From Acinetobacter guillouiae CIP 63.46 (GTDB lineage: Bacteria > Pseudomonadota > Gammaproteobacteria > Pseudomonadales > Moraxellaceae): a stretch of DNA of 64,000 nt. The stretch is taken from contig NZ_KB849283.1 in assembly GCF_000368145.1 (NCBI RefSeq), positions 1,824,324 through 1,888,323 on the forward strand. Direction: 5' to 3'. A program made the position numbers and the translations under genes. The notes under the pieces were generated by a model, which had not been told where the DNA came from, searched no databases, and saw only the letters and a list, made by a program, of their open reading frames with translations. Below are positions 10,569 through 19,360 of the stretch, piece after piece; position 1 is the stretch's first letter; every line of letters starts with the position of its first letter.

Positions 10569-11447
10569 ATGTTAGAAAATATTATTTATTCGGCAAAAGT
10601 TATTAGAGCCAAATTTGTCTCAGATAGACGTTATCTCACCAAAAGATTTATTGCTAAATTGGGTTATACTCCGAACTTTGATCAGCCTAAAAGTTTCAAT
10701 GAAAAAGTCACCGCCAGAATGATCTATGAAAGAGCGCCCTTACATACGAAATTGGCGGATAAATTTGCTGTCCGCGAAATGCTTGCAGATAAAATTTGTT
10801 GTTCCCATTTTGTTCCATTAATTGGTGTATATAAGTGCTTTGAGGAAATTGACTTTAATCAACTTCCCAACAAGTTTGTTTTAAAATGCAATCATGACAG
10901 TGGCAGTGCGATTGTCTGTAATGATAAAGCGCAATTTGATATCAAAAAAGCGCAGCATAAACTCAATCACCACCTTAAACAAAATATGTATTTTAGAAAA
11001 CGAGAATGGCATTACAAAGATATTGTTCCTCTAATTTTGGCCGAACAACATATTGATTTGTTTGTTGATCAAGACAATAAGCTGACCATTACAACATGCC
11101 GTGTTCATTGTTTTGAAGGTCAGCCTCGATATATTGAAGTCGATGTACAAGACAGCCAAGGCGTGGATTATTCAAATATGTATGACACATCTTGGGTGCT
11201 GCAACCCTTTACCGTTGATCTAAAAAGCAATACACCAAGCTGTTTAGCACGACCGCAAAAATTAAATAAAATGCTTCAGCTGTCAGAAGATCTTTGTTTT
11301 AAATATGGTTATAGCCGAATCGATTTCTTATTATCTCAAGACGATGTTTTCTTTAGTGAGATTACCTTAACCCCCAATGCAGGTCGTATGGTCATCACCC
11401 CAAGTGAGTGGGATGAAAAGTTAGGCGCTTTATGGCTGACTGACTAA
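10569..11447 (+). CDS. TupA-like ATP-grasp protein (glycan-related ligase or transferase)
   Basis: A 292-residue protein of the TupA-like ATP-grasp type, often found in capsule and polysaccharide loci. Visible hallmarks are SFNEKVTARMIYE near residue 40, LADKFAVREML, the nucleotide-binding LPNKFVLKCNHDSGSAIV (about 100-118), and the C-terminal metal-site block RIDFLLSQDDVFFSEITLTPNAG followed by the closing EWDEKLG. Here it stands alone between pckG and an unknown gene, with no glycosyltransferases nearby, so its substrate is unknown. A terminator follows. The family call is by motif recognition. Confidence 0.75.
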   Translation: MLENIIYSAKVIRAKFVSDRRYLTKRFIAKLGYTPNFDQPKSFNEKVTARMIYERAPLHTKLADKFAVREMLADKICCSHFVPLIGVYKCFEEIDFNQLPNKFVLKCNHDSGSAIVCNDKAQFDIKKAQHKLNHHLKQNMYFRKREWHYKDIVPLILAEQHIDLFVDQDNKLTITTCRVHCFEGQPRYIEVDVQDSQGVDYSNMYDTSWVLQPFTVDLKSNTPSCLARPQKLNKMLQLSEDLCFKYGYSRIDFLLSQDDVFFSEITLTPNAGRMVITPSEWDEKLGALWLTD

Positions 11448-11458
11448 CTAAGCCAAGC

Positions 11459-11486
11459 AAAAAGATCGACGCGTTCGGTCTTTTTT
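11459..11486 (+). terminator. Terminator after the ATP-grasp gene
   Basis: Stem AAAAAGATCG with a G-U pair, seven-base loop, then a run of six T. Confidence 0.75.
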
Positions 11487-11527
11487 GTGATTTAATGCAA
11501 ACCATTCAATATCTAAAAATAAGTGCA

Positions 11528-12238
11528 ATGACAGCAATTAAAAACATTACCACAGTTCAACCTTATCTAACCCTGTTACCTGACCACGAAGTCGTCTTCG
11601 CCCCTTCAAGTCTATTTCTAGCTCAGCATTTACTTCCACTTATTTCAATTGATTTATCTGCAATCAATCCAGCATGGCAAGGAAAAATTCATTTGCTCAA
11701 TCCGATTGAACCTTATGAATGCTATATCGGAAGTGATACCACAGAATTTTCTGATGCATTTGCCAATGAAAATTGGTTTATTATGCAATTAAATCAACAA
11801 AATCAATATGAATGGTTAGCAAACAAAAGATATTTTGCTTTAGAGAATCCTGATTGCGAGGCCGATCTAAAAACCCATCATAAAGAAATGCATGAAGATT
11901 ACTTGCAGCTTAAACAGCGCTTTGCTGAAACTGGAAAAGTCATTTCAACATCACGCATTGAATATCAAAATGATTCTGCAACAACCCTGCTTGACCAATT
12001 AGGGGGTGAATGTGGCGGTGGAAACTGGACTTATCCAATTGATGAACATTTTGATTTACGCTACATCAACGCAGACCGCGATGATCAAGAAGTTCATATT
12101 TATGACCGTGATGGCAAGCGTTATTATTTTATTGCAGCTGTTGCTGGCTGGGAATATTGTTCACATGGGGCAGATTGGATTTTAATGTACTACCAACCTG
12201 AAACCCGACGCGTTTTATATACCTTTGATTGGTCATAA
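11528..12238 (+). CDS. Hypothetical cytosolic protein
   Basis: Not recognised. The 236-residue reading starts at the ATG at 11528. A start at 11495 would be eleven residues longer but sits against the preceding terminator's T run with no ribosome site. No signal peptide or membrane segment is seen. The C-terminal third is the most structured: LGGECGGGNWTYPIDEHFDLRYI followed by a strand-rich stretch ending in YYFIAAVAGWEYCSHGADWILMYYQPETRRVLYTFDWS, rich in aromatics and reminiscent of SMI1/YwqG-type proteins. The resemblance is weak and no function is assigned. It converges on glpD. Confidence 0.6.
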   Translation: MTAIKNITTVQPYLTLLPDHEVVFAPSSLFLAQHLLPLISIDLSAINPAWQGKIHLLNPIEPYECYIGSDTTEFSDAFANENWFIMQLNQQNQYEWLANKRYFALENPDCEADLKTHHKEMHEDYLQLKQRFAETGKVISTSRIEYQNDSATTLLDQLGGECGGGNWTYPIDEHFDLRYINADRDDQEVHIYDRDGKRYYFIAAVAGWEYCSHGADWILMYYQPETRRVLYTFDWS

Positions 12239-12275
12239 CGTACCTTGTGCAAAGCTATATATTTTCCACTTTTGC

Positions 12276-13805
12276 TTAGGCAACATCTTTCTGTAAGCGG
12301 CGTTCATGCAATTCAAGCAAATATTCATCCAATGCTTGAATTTCAGCTTCGGTAAATTTTAAATATAACTTGCTACGGCGCTTTAAAATATCCTGACTGG
12401 TGATCGCCCACTCTTGGTCAACCAAATAATCGACCTCTTGGGCATATAAACCATGGCCAAAATCTTGACCAAGTTCATGAACAGATGTCGAATGATTTAA
12501 AAATTTCCATGTATAAGTTCCATAGGCATGTGTCCAACGGCTTGCAGTTTCATGATCAAGCCCTTTGATTTTATTTTGAATTTCTAAAACCAATCCATCA
12601 ACAGAAACCAAATTCTCAGCACCCGGCAGTAAGGATTTTTCAGTCCAAGCTTTCCCAGCGTTAGGGAAAAATTTCTGCAAATGCTCCATGGCAGACTCAG
12701 CCAAGCGTCGATAGGTGGTTAACTTCCCACCAAACACAGAAAGTAAGGGCGCATCATTCTCATGGTCTTGTGATAAAGCCAAAGTATAGTCACGGGTGAT
12801 TGCGGCTGGATTATCAGACTCATCATCACACAATGGGCGCACCCCTGAGAATGTCTGAATAATATCAGCTTGAGTCAGTTGCACTTTAAAATGATCATTG
12901 GATACATCAAGCAGATAATCAATCTCTTGCTGACTAATTTCAACATTATTCGGATCTGCTAAATATTCACGGTCTGTTGTACCAATCATGGTGTATTGAT
13001 TGAGATAAGGAATTGCAAACACGATACGTTGATCATCATTTTGCATAATAAAGGCTTTATCACCGTCATATATTTTCGGCACAATAATATGACTGCCCTG
13101 AATTAGACGAATCCCATATTGCGATTTTAACTGAAGCTCTTGTTTAATGAATTGTGCAACCCAAGGCCCCGCAGCATTGACCAAAGCCTTCGCTTGTATC
13201 TGATAAATACTCTGCTCATTTTCAAACTGGATATTCCATAAACCATGTTCACGCTGTGCTGAAATACAGCGTGTTTGCGTAACCACGGTGGCATTTTTTT
13301 CACGTGCTTGCATCGCATTTAGAATCACTAAGCGTGAATCATCTACAGCACAATCTGAGTATTCAAATCCGCGTGTGATCTCTGTTTTTAGTGGGCTAGT
13401 ATAAGGATCAAATTCAACCAAATGTGAACCTGCAAGCTTCTCTCTTTTGCCCAAATGGTCATATAAAAACAGCCCCGTACGAATCAGCCAAGCAGGACGC
13501 AAATGAGGTTGATGTGGCATGATAAAACGCATAGGACGAATGATATGTGGTGCTTTTGCAAGTAATACTTCTCGCTCAGCTAAGGCTTCTCGCACTAAAC
13601 GAAATTCTTTATGTTCCAAATAACGCAGACCACCATGGATCAACTTACTGCTTGCAGATGAGGTATGGCTGGCTAAATCATCTTTTTCACACAAGAACAC
13701 TGATAAACCACGCCCAGCAGCATCATTGGCAATACCAACACCATTTATTCCACCACCAATTACAGCAATATCATAGTAAGTTTGTTGCTCATTGATTTGT
13801 GTCAT
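12276..13805 (-). CDS. glpD: Aerobic glycerol-3-phosphate dehydrogenase
   Basis: Membrane-associated FAD enzyme oxidising sn-glycerol 3-phosphate to dihydroxyacetone phosphate and passing electrons to quinone. The start chosen is ATG 13805 (MTQINEQQTYYDIAVIGGG, 509 residues), with AGGTGG eight bases upstream. A GTG four codons earlier overlaps that ribosome site. The Rossmann FAD motif IGGGINGVGIANDAAGRG (about 16-33), the SSASSKLIHGGLRYLE signature, and the second FAD-site block near 355 (VFGGKLTTYRRLAE) are present. glpR follows on the same strand upstream, and the two promoters share a motif. No glpF or glpK is in view. Confidence 0.97.
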   Translation of the reverse strand: MTQINEQQTYYDIAVIGGGINGVGIANDAAGRGLSVFLCEKDDLASHTSSASSKLIHGGLRYLEHKEFRLVREALAEREVLLAKAPHIIRPMRFIMPHQPHLRPAWLIRTGLFLYDHLGKREKLAGSHLVEFDPYTSPLKTEITRGFEYSDCAVDDSRLVILNAMQAREKNATVVTQTRCISAQREHGLWNIQFENEQSIYQIQAKALVNAAGPWVAQFIKQELQLKSQYGIRLIQGSHIIVPKIYDGDKAFIMQNDDQRIVFAIPYLNQYTMIGTTDREYLADPNNVEISQQEIDYLLDVSNDHFKVQLTQADIIQTFSGVRPLCDDESDNPAAITRDYTLALSQDHENDAPLLSVFGGKLTTYRRLAESAMEHLQKFFPNAGKAWTEKSLLPGAENLVSVDGLVLEIQNKIKGLDHETASRWTHAYGTYTWKFLNHSTSVHELGQDFGHGLYAQEVDYLVDQEWAITSQDILKRRSKLYLKFTEAEIQALDEYLLELHERRLQKDVA

Positions 13806-13844
13806 AAACGCCACCACCTTTGATCATTTGCATATATTCACAAT

Positions 13845-13858
13845 CATTTTTGAAAATA
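13845..13858 (+). promoter_or_regulatory. Candidate GlpR operator upstream of glpD
   Basis: CATTTTTGAAAATA, about 40 bases before the glpD start, is identical to a 14-base stretch upstream of glpR. Just beyond it lies TATTTTCGTTTGTTTTCATTT, with more TTTTC-type half sites. A DeoR-family repressor usually binds such repeats. Assignment to GlpR is inferred from the sharing. Confidence 0.45.
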
Positions 13859-13971
13859 TATTTTCGTTTGTTTTCATTTAAGAAAATAATAGATAGTTTT
13901 TTAATCAATGTCTATCAAAAAATGATCAATTTCACGTTTATCATATTTTCACTATGGGTTTTAAAATTAGC

Positions 13972-14727
13972 TTAAACCACAGTTAAAGCCACTTCTGCTG
14001 CATGAATTTGTTTTAAATAATTTTCAGTGGGCACTTTATTGGTAAAAAGCCGATCTATTTCAGAAAGATGGCCTAAGCGCATCATTGCATGACGACCAAA
14101 CTTGCTCTCATCTGCTGCTAAAAATACCTGCCGAGCACCTAAAATAATTTCTTGTGAGACAGACACTTCTTGAAAATCGAAATCAAGCATCGTTCCATCT
14201 TCATCAATGCCACTGATACCAATCAGGGCATAATCAACTTTAAACTGTTTAAAAAATTCAGAAGTGGCTTGCCCAATCACACCACCATCAGGGCGCACTT
14301 TCCCGCTGGCAATCAATACTTCAAAATCATCATTCATACTTAAAATTTTCGCCACATTTAAGTTATTGGTGATCACTTTTAAACCGCGATGTTGTAATAA
14401 AGCATGGGCAATAGCTTCGGTTGTTGTACCAATATTGATAAACAAAGATGCATGGTCTGGAACTGCGTTTGCAACAGCTGTTGCAATGCGCTGTTTTGCC
14501 GCTAAATTATGGCTGATCCGTTGGCTATACGCGGTATTGGTGACGCTTGAGTCTGCCGCAGCGCCGCCATGATAACGACGTAATAGTCCGGCATCTGCCA
14601 ATTGATTGATATCCCGCCGTACAGTTTGTGGGGTAACTGCAAAATGCTGTGCAATCTCATCAATACTGACATAGCCCCGAGCCTTAACCAATGCTAATGT
14701 TTGCTGTTGTCGAATCATCAAGTCCAT
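13972..14727 (-). CDS. glpR: DeoR-family glycerol-3-phosphate regulon repressor
   Basis: Transcription repressor of the DeoR family, 251 residues. The N-terminal winged-helix motif [37 protein letters not shown] (about 20-56) is textbook. The sugar-phosphate-isomerase-like effector domain holds [13 protein letters not shown], the [29 protein letters not shown] block and ADESKFG. It lies upstream of glpD on the same strand with 166 bases between. Naming it GlpR rests on the adjacent glpD. The inducer is presumably glycerol 3-phosphate. A 20-base site resembling the E. coli GlpR operator lies before it. Confidence 0.9.
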   Translation of the reverse strand: MDLMIRQQQTLALVKARGYVSIDEIAQHFAVTPQTVRRDINQLADAGLLRRYHGGAAADSSVTNTAYSQRISHNLAAKQRIATAVANAVPDHASLFINIGTTTEAIAHALLQHRGLKVITNNLNVAKILSMNDDFEVLIASGKVRPDGGVIGQATSEFFKQFKVDYALIGISGIDEDGTMLDFDFQEVSVSQEIILGARQVFLAADESKFGRHAMMRLGHLSEIDRLFTNKVPTENYLKQIHAAEVALTVV

Positions 14728-15185
14728 AGATGTGAAACCTTATTGTTTTATTTTCAAAAATGAACATTTAGCGACTATAAATAGCATGACTGCTTACTGT
14801 ACGACTAGATTAAATTTTTAAATTCATCCAATTCAGCTTATTAAATTGTGTACATTTCATACATTTAGATGCAAGAAAACATGCTTTAACTTTAAGCTAA
14901 ATTCTTATAATTTATAAAATATTTCAAATTAAACGCCTGTTTTAAAAAAATTATTCATTTATTTCTAGCATTTCTCATTCTAGATCAACAATAAACCCTC
15001 AACACAGCTAAGACCAAAGTCTAATAAGGTCTGCTTTCATTCAAGCGTATAACGAGCATTGTAATTATTTGTATCTCCCTCGTCATACTGACTGAAATTC
15101 TCTCTGTTTGATTTTTCTGCTTTGATTTTCATCCAAAATGAAAGTTAAACAGGCTGTATTTTGCATATTCTTTTGGAGAATTGCC
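14728..15185. other. Divergent intergenic region between glpR and kgtP
   Basis: About 460 AT-rich bases. It holds the glpR promoter with a GlpR-like operator at 14749-14768, and the leader of the 2-oxoglutarate transporter gene. No further gene or RNA is recognised. Confidence 0.6.
14749..14768 (-). promoter_or_regulatory. Candidate GlpR operator upstream of glpR
   Basis: On the minus strand, AATGTTCATTTTTGAAAATA matches the E. coli GlpR consensus WATGTTCGWTAWCGAACATW at 16 of 20 positions and contains the 14 bases also found before glpD. Suggests autoregulation. Confidence 0.5.
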
Positions 15186-16505
15186 TTGTCCAATTCATCT
15201 CCTCAAGTTGCCACTTCGCAACTTGATAGAAAAACTCGTTTCAAATCTATACTTGGTGGTTCAGCTGGTAATTTAGTCGAATGGTATGATTGGTATGTCT
15301 ATGCTGCATTTACCCTCTATTTTGCACCTGTGTTCTTTCCTGAAGGTAATGAAACGGTCAAACTTCTCCAAGCTGCTGCAGTTTTTGCTTTAGGCTTTTT
15401 AATGCGTCCAATCGGCGCATGGATCATGGGCGTTTATGCTGACCGTAAAGGCCGTAAAGCGGGTTTAACACTTTCTGTTTCATTGATGTGTGTTGGCTCA
15501 TTAATCATTGCTTGTGCGCCATCTTATGATTCAGTCGGAATGTTTGCTCCTGCACTACTTTTATTTGCACGCTTATTACAAGGTTTAAGTGTTGGTGGTG
15601 AGTATGGCTCAAGTGCCACCTATTTAACTGAAATGGCGGGTAAAAATCACCGCGGCTTTTTCTCAAGTTTCCAATATGTCACCCTGATTTCAGGTCAATT
15701 ACTTGCACTCTGTGTGCTGATTATCCTGCAACATAATCTTTCTGAAGAAGCCTTACATGCATGGGGATGGCGTGTTCCCTTCTTTATCGGTGCGTTGCTT
15801 GCAATTGTTGTGTTCTGGATTCGTCGTGGTCTCGTTGAAACAGAATCATCTAAACAAGCGCAACAACAAGCTAAAAATGGTGGTGAAACATCTGGTGCTT
15901 TGGCCTTATTCACCAAGTATCCTAAACAAGCATTTACAGTCATTATGCTGACTGCCGGCGGTACCTTAGCCTTCAATACATTTACGACTTATTTACAAAA
16001 ATATTTAGTCAACACTTCGGGCTTTGAAAAAACCACCGCAACTGAAATTACCACAGCCGCAATCTTTATTTTTATGTTGATTCAACCTGCAGTCGGTGCA
16101 CTTTCAGACAAAATTGGTCGTAAACCGATTATGATCACTTTTGGTGTACTCGGTGTGCTATTTACCATTCCTATTTTCAATGGTTTAGGCTCGACAACGG
16201 ATCCTAAAACAGCTTTCTTCTTATGTATGAGTGGTATGGTCATTGTGACTGGATATACAGCCATTAACGCGGTTGTAAAAGCTGAATTATTTCCACCGCA
16301 TATTCGCGCTTTAGGTGTTGCCTTACCTTATGCACTTGCCAACACTGTATTTGGTGGTACGGCTGAATTAGTTGCACTAAGCTTTAAAAATGCTGGGCAT
16401 GAAAACTATTTCTTCTATTACATTACCTTCATGATCGGTTTATCTCTAATCACCTATGTATTTATGAAAGATACCAAAAAACATAGCCTGATTACAGATG
16501 ATTAA
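15186..16505 (+). CDS. kgtP: 2-oxoglutarate:proton symporter (MFS, KgtP type)
   Basis: Inner-membrane major facilitator of the metabolite:H+ symporter family, importing 2-oxoglutarate. Similarity to E. coli KgtP runs the whole length: SAGNLVEWYDWYVYAAFTLYFAP, FALGFLMRPIGAWIMG, the RLLQGLSVGGEYGSSATYL signature, FQYVTLISGQLLALCV and FTTYLQKYLVNTSG. A TTG start at 15186 is chosen because GGAG lies seven bases before it, giving 439 residues. An upstream ATG at 15138 would add 16 hydrophobic residues spanning the ribosome site and seems unlikely. Twelve membrane segments are expected. It stands alone, divergent from glpR. Confidence 0.9.
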   Translation: MSNSSPQVATSQLDRKTRFKSILGGSAGNLVEWYDWYVYAAFTLYFAPVFFPEGNETVKLLQAAAVFALGFLMRPIGAWIMGVYADRKGRKAGLTLSVSLMCVGSLIIACAPSYDSVGMFAPALLLFARLLQGLSVGGEYGSSATYLTEMAGKNHRGFFSSFQYVTLISGQLLALCVLIILQHNLSEEALHAWGWRVPFFIGALLAIVVFWIRRGLVETESSKQAQQQAKNGGETSGALALFTKYPKQAFTVIMLTAGGTLAFNTFTTYLQKYLVNTSGFEKTTATEITTAAIFIFMLIQPAVGALSDKIGRKPIMITFGVLGVLFTIPIFNGLGSTTDPKTAFFLCMSGMVIVTGYTAINAVVKAELFPPHIRALGVALPYALANTVFGGTAELVALSFKNAGHENYFFYYITFMIGLSLITYVFMKDTKKHSLITDD

Positions 16506-16536
16506 TTCACAATAAACTTTGCAATCTAATTCATTT

Positions 16537-16572
16537 AAAACAGCTTTTTTATTCACATGAAAAAGCTGTTTT
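16537..16572 (+). terminator. Terminator of kgtP
   Basis: 13-bp perfect stem AAAACAGCTTTTT / AAAAAGCTGTTTT with a ten-base loop. Confidence 0.75.
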
Positions 16573-16651
16573 ATTTAAGCAATTCACTTATCGTGAAAAT
16601 TGCAAAGCTATGGCATACTAAAAATAATTCAAAAAGCTAGGACTTTAAAAG

Positions 16652-17077
16652 ATGAAAAAAATCACTTATGCAGGTTTAGGATTAATCGTTTTAGCTTTAT
16701 CTGCATGTCAAACAACCCCTCGTCAATACAATGGCGTAACAGGTTATCAAATTGAAAATCAAACAGCAGATAGTGCAACCCTTGCGTATACCCTTTCAGG
16801 TCGTGCAGATCGCGATTTGGATGCGGATAAATTACAGCGCGCATGTCAAAAAGTGTTGGGTGCAAACAAAAACTATAAAATTTCTGTATTAAGTACCAAT
16901 GAAATTATCAATCCGCAAACAGCAAAAGATCAGGCTGGCGTTCAACTTGGGCATAGCCGTACATCTTTTGGGCTTTCCAACACACCAAGTCTAAATAATA
17001 GTGAAGATTATGCAACACGCCAAGCCTTAGATACCCGTCCAAGCACTTTACATGTGGTACGTTATACCTGTTCTTGA
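16652..17077 (+). CDS. Small lipoprotein of unknown function
   Basis: A 141-residue lipoprotein: MKKITYAGLGLIVLALSACQ with lipobox Cys19, then a short mature domain. Three more cysteines follow: one in LQRACQKVLGANKNY and one at the very end (VRYTCS) could form a disulfide. The start is the only ATG in place, ten bases after AGGA. No known domain is recognised. It is flanked by kgtP and, on the other strand, a methyltransferase gene, so there is no functional neighbour. Confidence 0.7.
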   Translation: MKKITYAGLGLIVLALSACQTTPRQYNGVTGYQIENQTADSATLAYTLSGRADRDLDADKLQRACQKVLGANKNYKISVLSTNEIINPQTAKDQAGVQLGHSRTSFGLSNTPSLNNSEDYATRQALDTRPSTLHVVRYTCS

Positions 17078-17103
17078 TTTAGCTATGTGTATCGCAGAAT
17101 AAA

Positions 17104-17128
17104 ATAAGACGCTGTCATAGCGTCTTAT
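17104..17128. terminator. Bidirectional terminator between lipoprotein and methyltransferase genes
   Basis: Ten-bp perfect inverted repeat ATAAGACGCT with a five-base loop. The methyltransferase stop codon lies in its loop. T runs are weak. Confidence 0.6.
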
Positions 17129-17783
17129 AAAAACTCACATTTCTAAACTCTTTAGCTTCATCTAAATCAGGCCAAGTGGTTGCACTTCGTTCATCCAATT
17201 TTTGGTAATTCGGATGACTAAAGTTTTTCACTCGGCTATCTGCCACCCATACTTCTGGTGCAAATTTTAAAAACTCATCCAAGAAGAACCGGTTAGATTG
17301 ATCATATAAAACATCTGCAGCCAATAAGACATCAACCTGTTCTGCTTTATATAAATCATCAAGATATTCAAGCTCTACATCATTAAGCAAAGCATTTTCA
17401 CGACAAGCATCCAAACTTATTGGGTCGATATCACAACAGATGACACGTTTTGCACCTGCCATTTTGGCTGCAATTGCAACGACGCCTGATCCCGCACCAA
17501 AATCCAGCACCACTTTATCTTTTACATGCTGTGGCTCTGCAATCAGCCATTGTGCCATTGCTAAACCTGAAGCCCAGCAAAAAATCCAATACGGTGTATC
17601 ATTCCAAATACGGCGAATCACCTCATCATCCAAACGATCTGTTGGAAAAACAGGTGGAATCAACCATAACGAAATTGGGCTTTCAGGCAACTGCTGTGCC
17701 AATAATTCACATTGAGGAATCACTTCATGCAAAGCCTCAATTAAATGTTGTGGGGCTTTAGGAAATTGATAAGTACAGCTCAT
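17115..17783 (-). CDS. SAM-dependent methyltransferase, PrmA/ETFB-lysine type
   Basis: Class I methyltransferase of about 222 residues. The SAM motif VVLDFGAGSGVVAIAAKMAGAKRVICCDID (about 90-119) and the following LDACRENALLNDVE match the protein-lysine methyltransferases PrmA and ETFB-KMT. The pattern LLAADVLYD stands where the catalytic loop is expected. The start is set at the ATG at 17783 (MSCTYQFPKAPQ). The frame continues upstream with a hydrophobic run (KKLYFLNIKIIIWVIF) unlike this family. True PrmA is longer and carries an N-terminal substrate domain missing here, so the target is probably a different protein. Confidence 0.75.
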   Translation of the reverse strand: MSCTYQFPKAPQHLIEALHEVIPQCELLAQQLPESPISLWLIPPVFPTDRLDDEVIRRIWNDTPYWIFCWASGLAMAQWLIAEPQHVKDKVVLDFGAGSGVVAIAAKMAGAKRVICCDIDPISLDACRENALLNDVELEYLDDLYKAEQVDVLLAADVLYDQSNRFFLDEFLKFAPEVWVADSRVKNFSHPNYQKLDERSATTWPDLDEAKEFRNVSFYKTL

Positions 17784-18066
17784 GCAAAATATGACCCAAA
17801 TTATTATTTTGATATTGAGGAAATACAGCTTCTTCCTCATATTCGATAGACAGTAACATCATGTGCTAAGGTTCAAGACGATACTTCTTGTTAAGTCTCA
17901 GATACTGCTACTTAAAAGTAGATCTTAAACACGTTAAGCCAATGACCATTAAACTAATGACAATATTGCCTACTTTTACTGAAAAATAAACATTGCTGTG
18001 TAAATGTAGGCTGAATTTAAGCACAGTGAATGCATGGCTTTCACTGTGCCCAGAATAAAACAGGAC

Positions 18067-18915
18067 TTAAACTAACGCTTTTTCAGCAGCTTCCACAGTT
18101 TGACGAATCAACGTTGTGATCGTCATCGGACCTACACCACCTGGAACTGGTGTATAAGCTGAAGCGACATCTTCAATACCGACCAATTGGATATCACCCA
18201 CACCACCACCGTCACGAGGATGGAATCCAGCATCAACCACAACAGCACCTTGCTTAATCCAGTCTTTTTGGATTAATTCAGCTTTACCGACTGCACCAAC
18301 AACAATATCAGCCTGTTTTACCAATTCAGCAAGATTTTGTGTACGAGAATGACAGATTGTCACTGTTGCATTGGCTTGAAGTAGCATCATTGCCATCGGC
18401 TTACCTAAAATAGCCGAACGCCCCACCACAACTGCATGCTTGCCAGCGATTTCAATCTTGTTTTCTTGAAGAATCGTCATGATACCTGCAGGTGTTGCCG
18501 AACCATAAGCAGCCTCACCCATTGCCATACGACCAAAACCCAAGCAAGTTACCCCATCTACATCTTTTTCAAGTGAAATGGCATCAAAGCAAGCACGTTC
18601 ATCAATTTGTTCAGGCACAGGATGTTGGAGCAAAATACCGTGAACATCAGGATTGGCATTTAATTTTTCAATTTCAGCCAATAATTGTTCAGTTGTGGTT
18701 TCCTTACCTAACTCTACTTTTAAAGAATCCATACCAACACGACGGCAAGCATTTCCTTTCATGCGTACATACGTCGCAGATGCACCATCATCACCCACTA
18801 AAATAGTCGCTAAAATTGGGGTACGACCTGTTTTTGCTTTTATAGCTTCAACACGAGTCAACAAGTCTGCTTCAATTTGTTTCGCTAATGCGCGACCATC
18901 CAATACCAATGCCAC
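18067..18915 (-). CDS. folD: Bifunctional methylene-THF dehydrogenase / methenyl-THF cyclohydrolase
   Basis: Interconverts 5,10-methylene-, methenyl- and 10-formyl-tetrahydrofolate using NADP, feeding purine and formyl-methionine synthesis. The 282 residues are the family length. Signatures include [15 protein letters not shown] (Tyr and catalytic Lys near 50-56), the substrate motif [14 protein letters not shown], the NADP site [16 protein letters not shown] (about 163-178) and the closing [16 protein letters not shown]. Monocistronic, divergent from the tRNA-Cys/tRNA-Leu pair. Confidence 0.98.
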   Translation of the reverse strand: MALVLDGRALAKQIEADLLTRVEAIKAKTGRTPILATILVGDDGASATYVRMKGNACRRVGMDSLKVELGKETTTEQLLAEIEKLNANPDVHGILLQHPVPEQIDERACFDAISLEKDVDGVTCLGFGRMAMGEAAYGSATPAGIMTILQENKIEIAGKHAVVVGRSAILGKPMAMMLLQANATVTICHSRTQNLAELVKQADIVVGAVGKAELIQKDWIKQGAVVVDAGFHPRDGGGVGDIQLVGIEDVASAYTPVPGGVGPMTITTLIRQTVEAAEKALV

Positions 18916-19022
18916 GGCACATCTCCAAAGTAGATATGAATCAATTTTGCAAATAATACATGATTATTTAGACAATTTTCTTTCATATGCTGAATTTATG
19001 TGCATATGCATGAATTATAGTA

Positions 19023-19050
19023 TTGTTTTTTTTTCAAAGATTGCTAATAT
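19023..19050 (+). promoter_or_regulatory. Candidate sigma-70 promoter of tRNA-Cys/tRNA-Leu
   Basis: TTGTTT, 16 bases, TAATAT, ending 17 bases before the mature tRNA-Cys 5' end. Confidence 0.45.
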
Positions 19051-19067
19051 GTGCATCACCAAGACAT

Positions 19068-19141
19068 GGCGGGGTGGCAGAGTGGTCATGCAGCGGACTG
19101 CAACTCCGTGTACGCCGGTTCGATTCCGACCTCCGCCTCCA
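19068..19141 (+). tRNA. tRNA-Cys (GCA)
   Basis: 74 bases including an encoded CCA. Acceptor stem GGCGGGG/CTCCGCC with one G-U pair, anticodon loop CTGCAAC giving GCA, T arm with GGTTCGATTCC, and U at the discriminator position, the identity base for cysteine. Ten bases separate it from tRNA-Leu. Confidence 0.97.
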
Positions 19142-19151
19142 ATCTTGTAAA

Positions 19152-19237
19152 GCCCGAGTGGTGAAATCGGTAGACACAGGGGATTTAAAATCCCCCGCCC
19201 ACAAAGCGTGCCAGTTCGAGTCTGGCCTCGGGCACCA
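19152..19237 (+). tRNA. tRNA-Leu (UAA), first copy
   Basis: 86 bases with encoded CCA. Class II tRNA with a long variable arm (CCCGCCCACAAAGCGTG region) and the TTTAAAA anticodon loop giving UAA. Identical to the second copy at 22135. Probably cotranscribed with tRNA-Cys. Its 3' CCA end is part of a perfect 12-bp hairpin with the trailer, listed separately. Confidence 0.97.
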
Positions 19238-19261
19238 TTTTAATTCTTGTTAAAATGGTGC
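19232..19261 (+). other. Hairpin joining tRNA-Leu 3' end to its trailer
   Basis: Perfect 12-bp stem: GCACCATTTTAA pairs with TTAAAATGGTGC over a six-base loop. The 5' arm contains the last acceptor base, the discriminator and CCA of the mature tRNA, so in the precursor this hairpin competes with the acceptor stem end. May steer 3' processing. Confidence 0.7.
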
Positions 19262-19270
19262 AATAAAGAA

Positions 19271-19293
19271 CCCAGCGATAAGCTGGTTTTTTT
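19271..19293 (+). terminator. Terminator after tRNA-Leu copy 1
   Basis: CCAGC, five-base loop, GCTGG, then seven T. Confidence 0.85.
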
Positions 19294-19360
19294 ATGCCTA
19301 AAATTTTATATTGTTTTTTATGTTAATATCCAAAGTGAAATTTAGATAAGCGAAGCCTAT

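Larger units (their letters stand above)
19152..19306 (+). repeat. 155-bp direct repeat, copy 1 (tRNA-Leu plus trailer and terminator)
   Basis: Begins exactly at the tRNA 5' end and runs through the terminator. The other copy is at 22135-22289. The two differ at three positions, all in the loop of the trailer hairpin (TTCTTG here, GCCTTA there). Confidence 0.95.

Noticed and set aside
18653-19253. Reading frames crossing folD and the tRNA-Cys/Leu genes
   Set aside because: They read through tRNA genes and the antisense of folD, without signal or domain.
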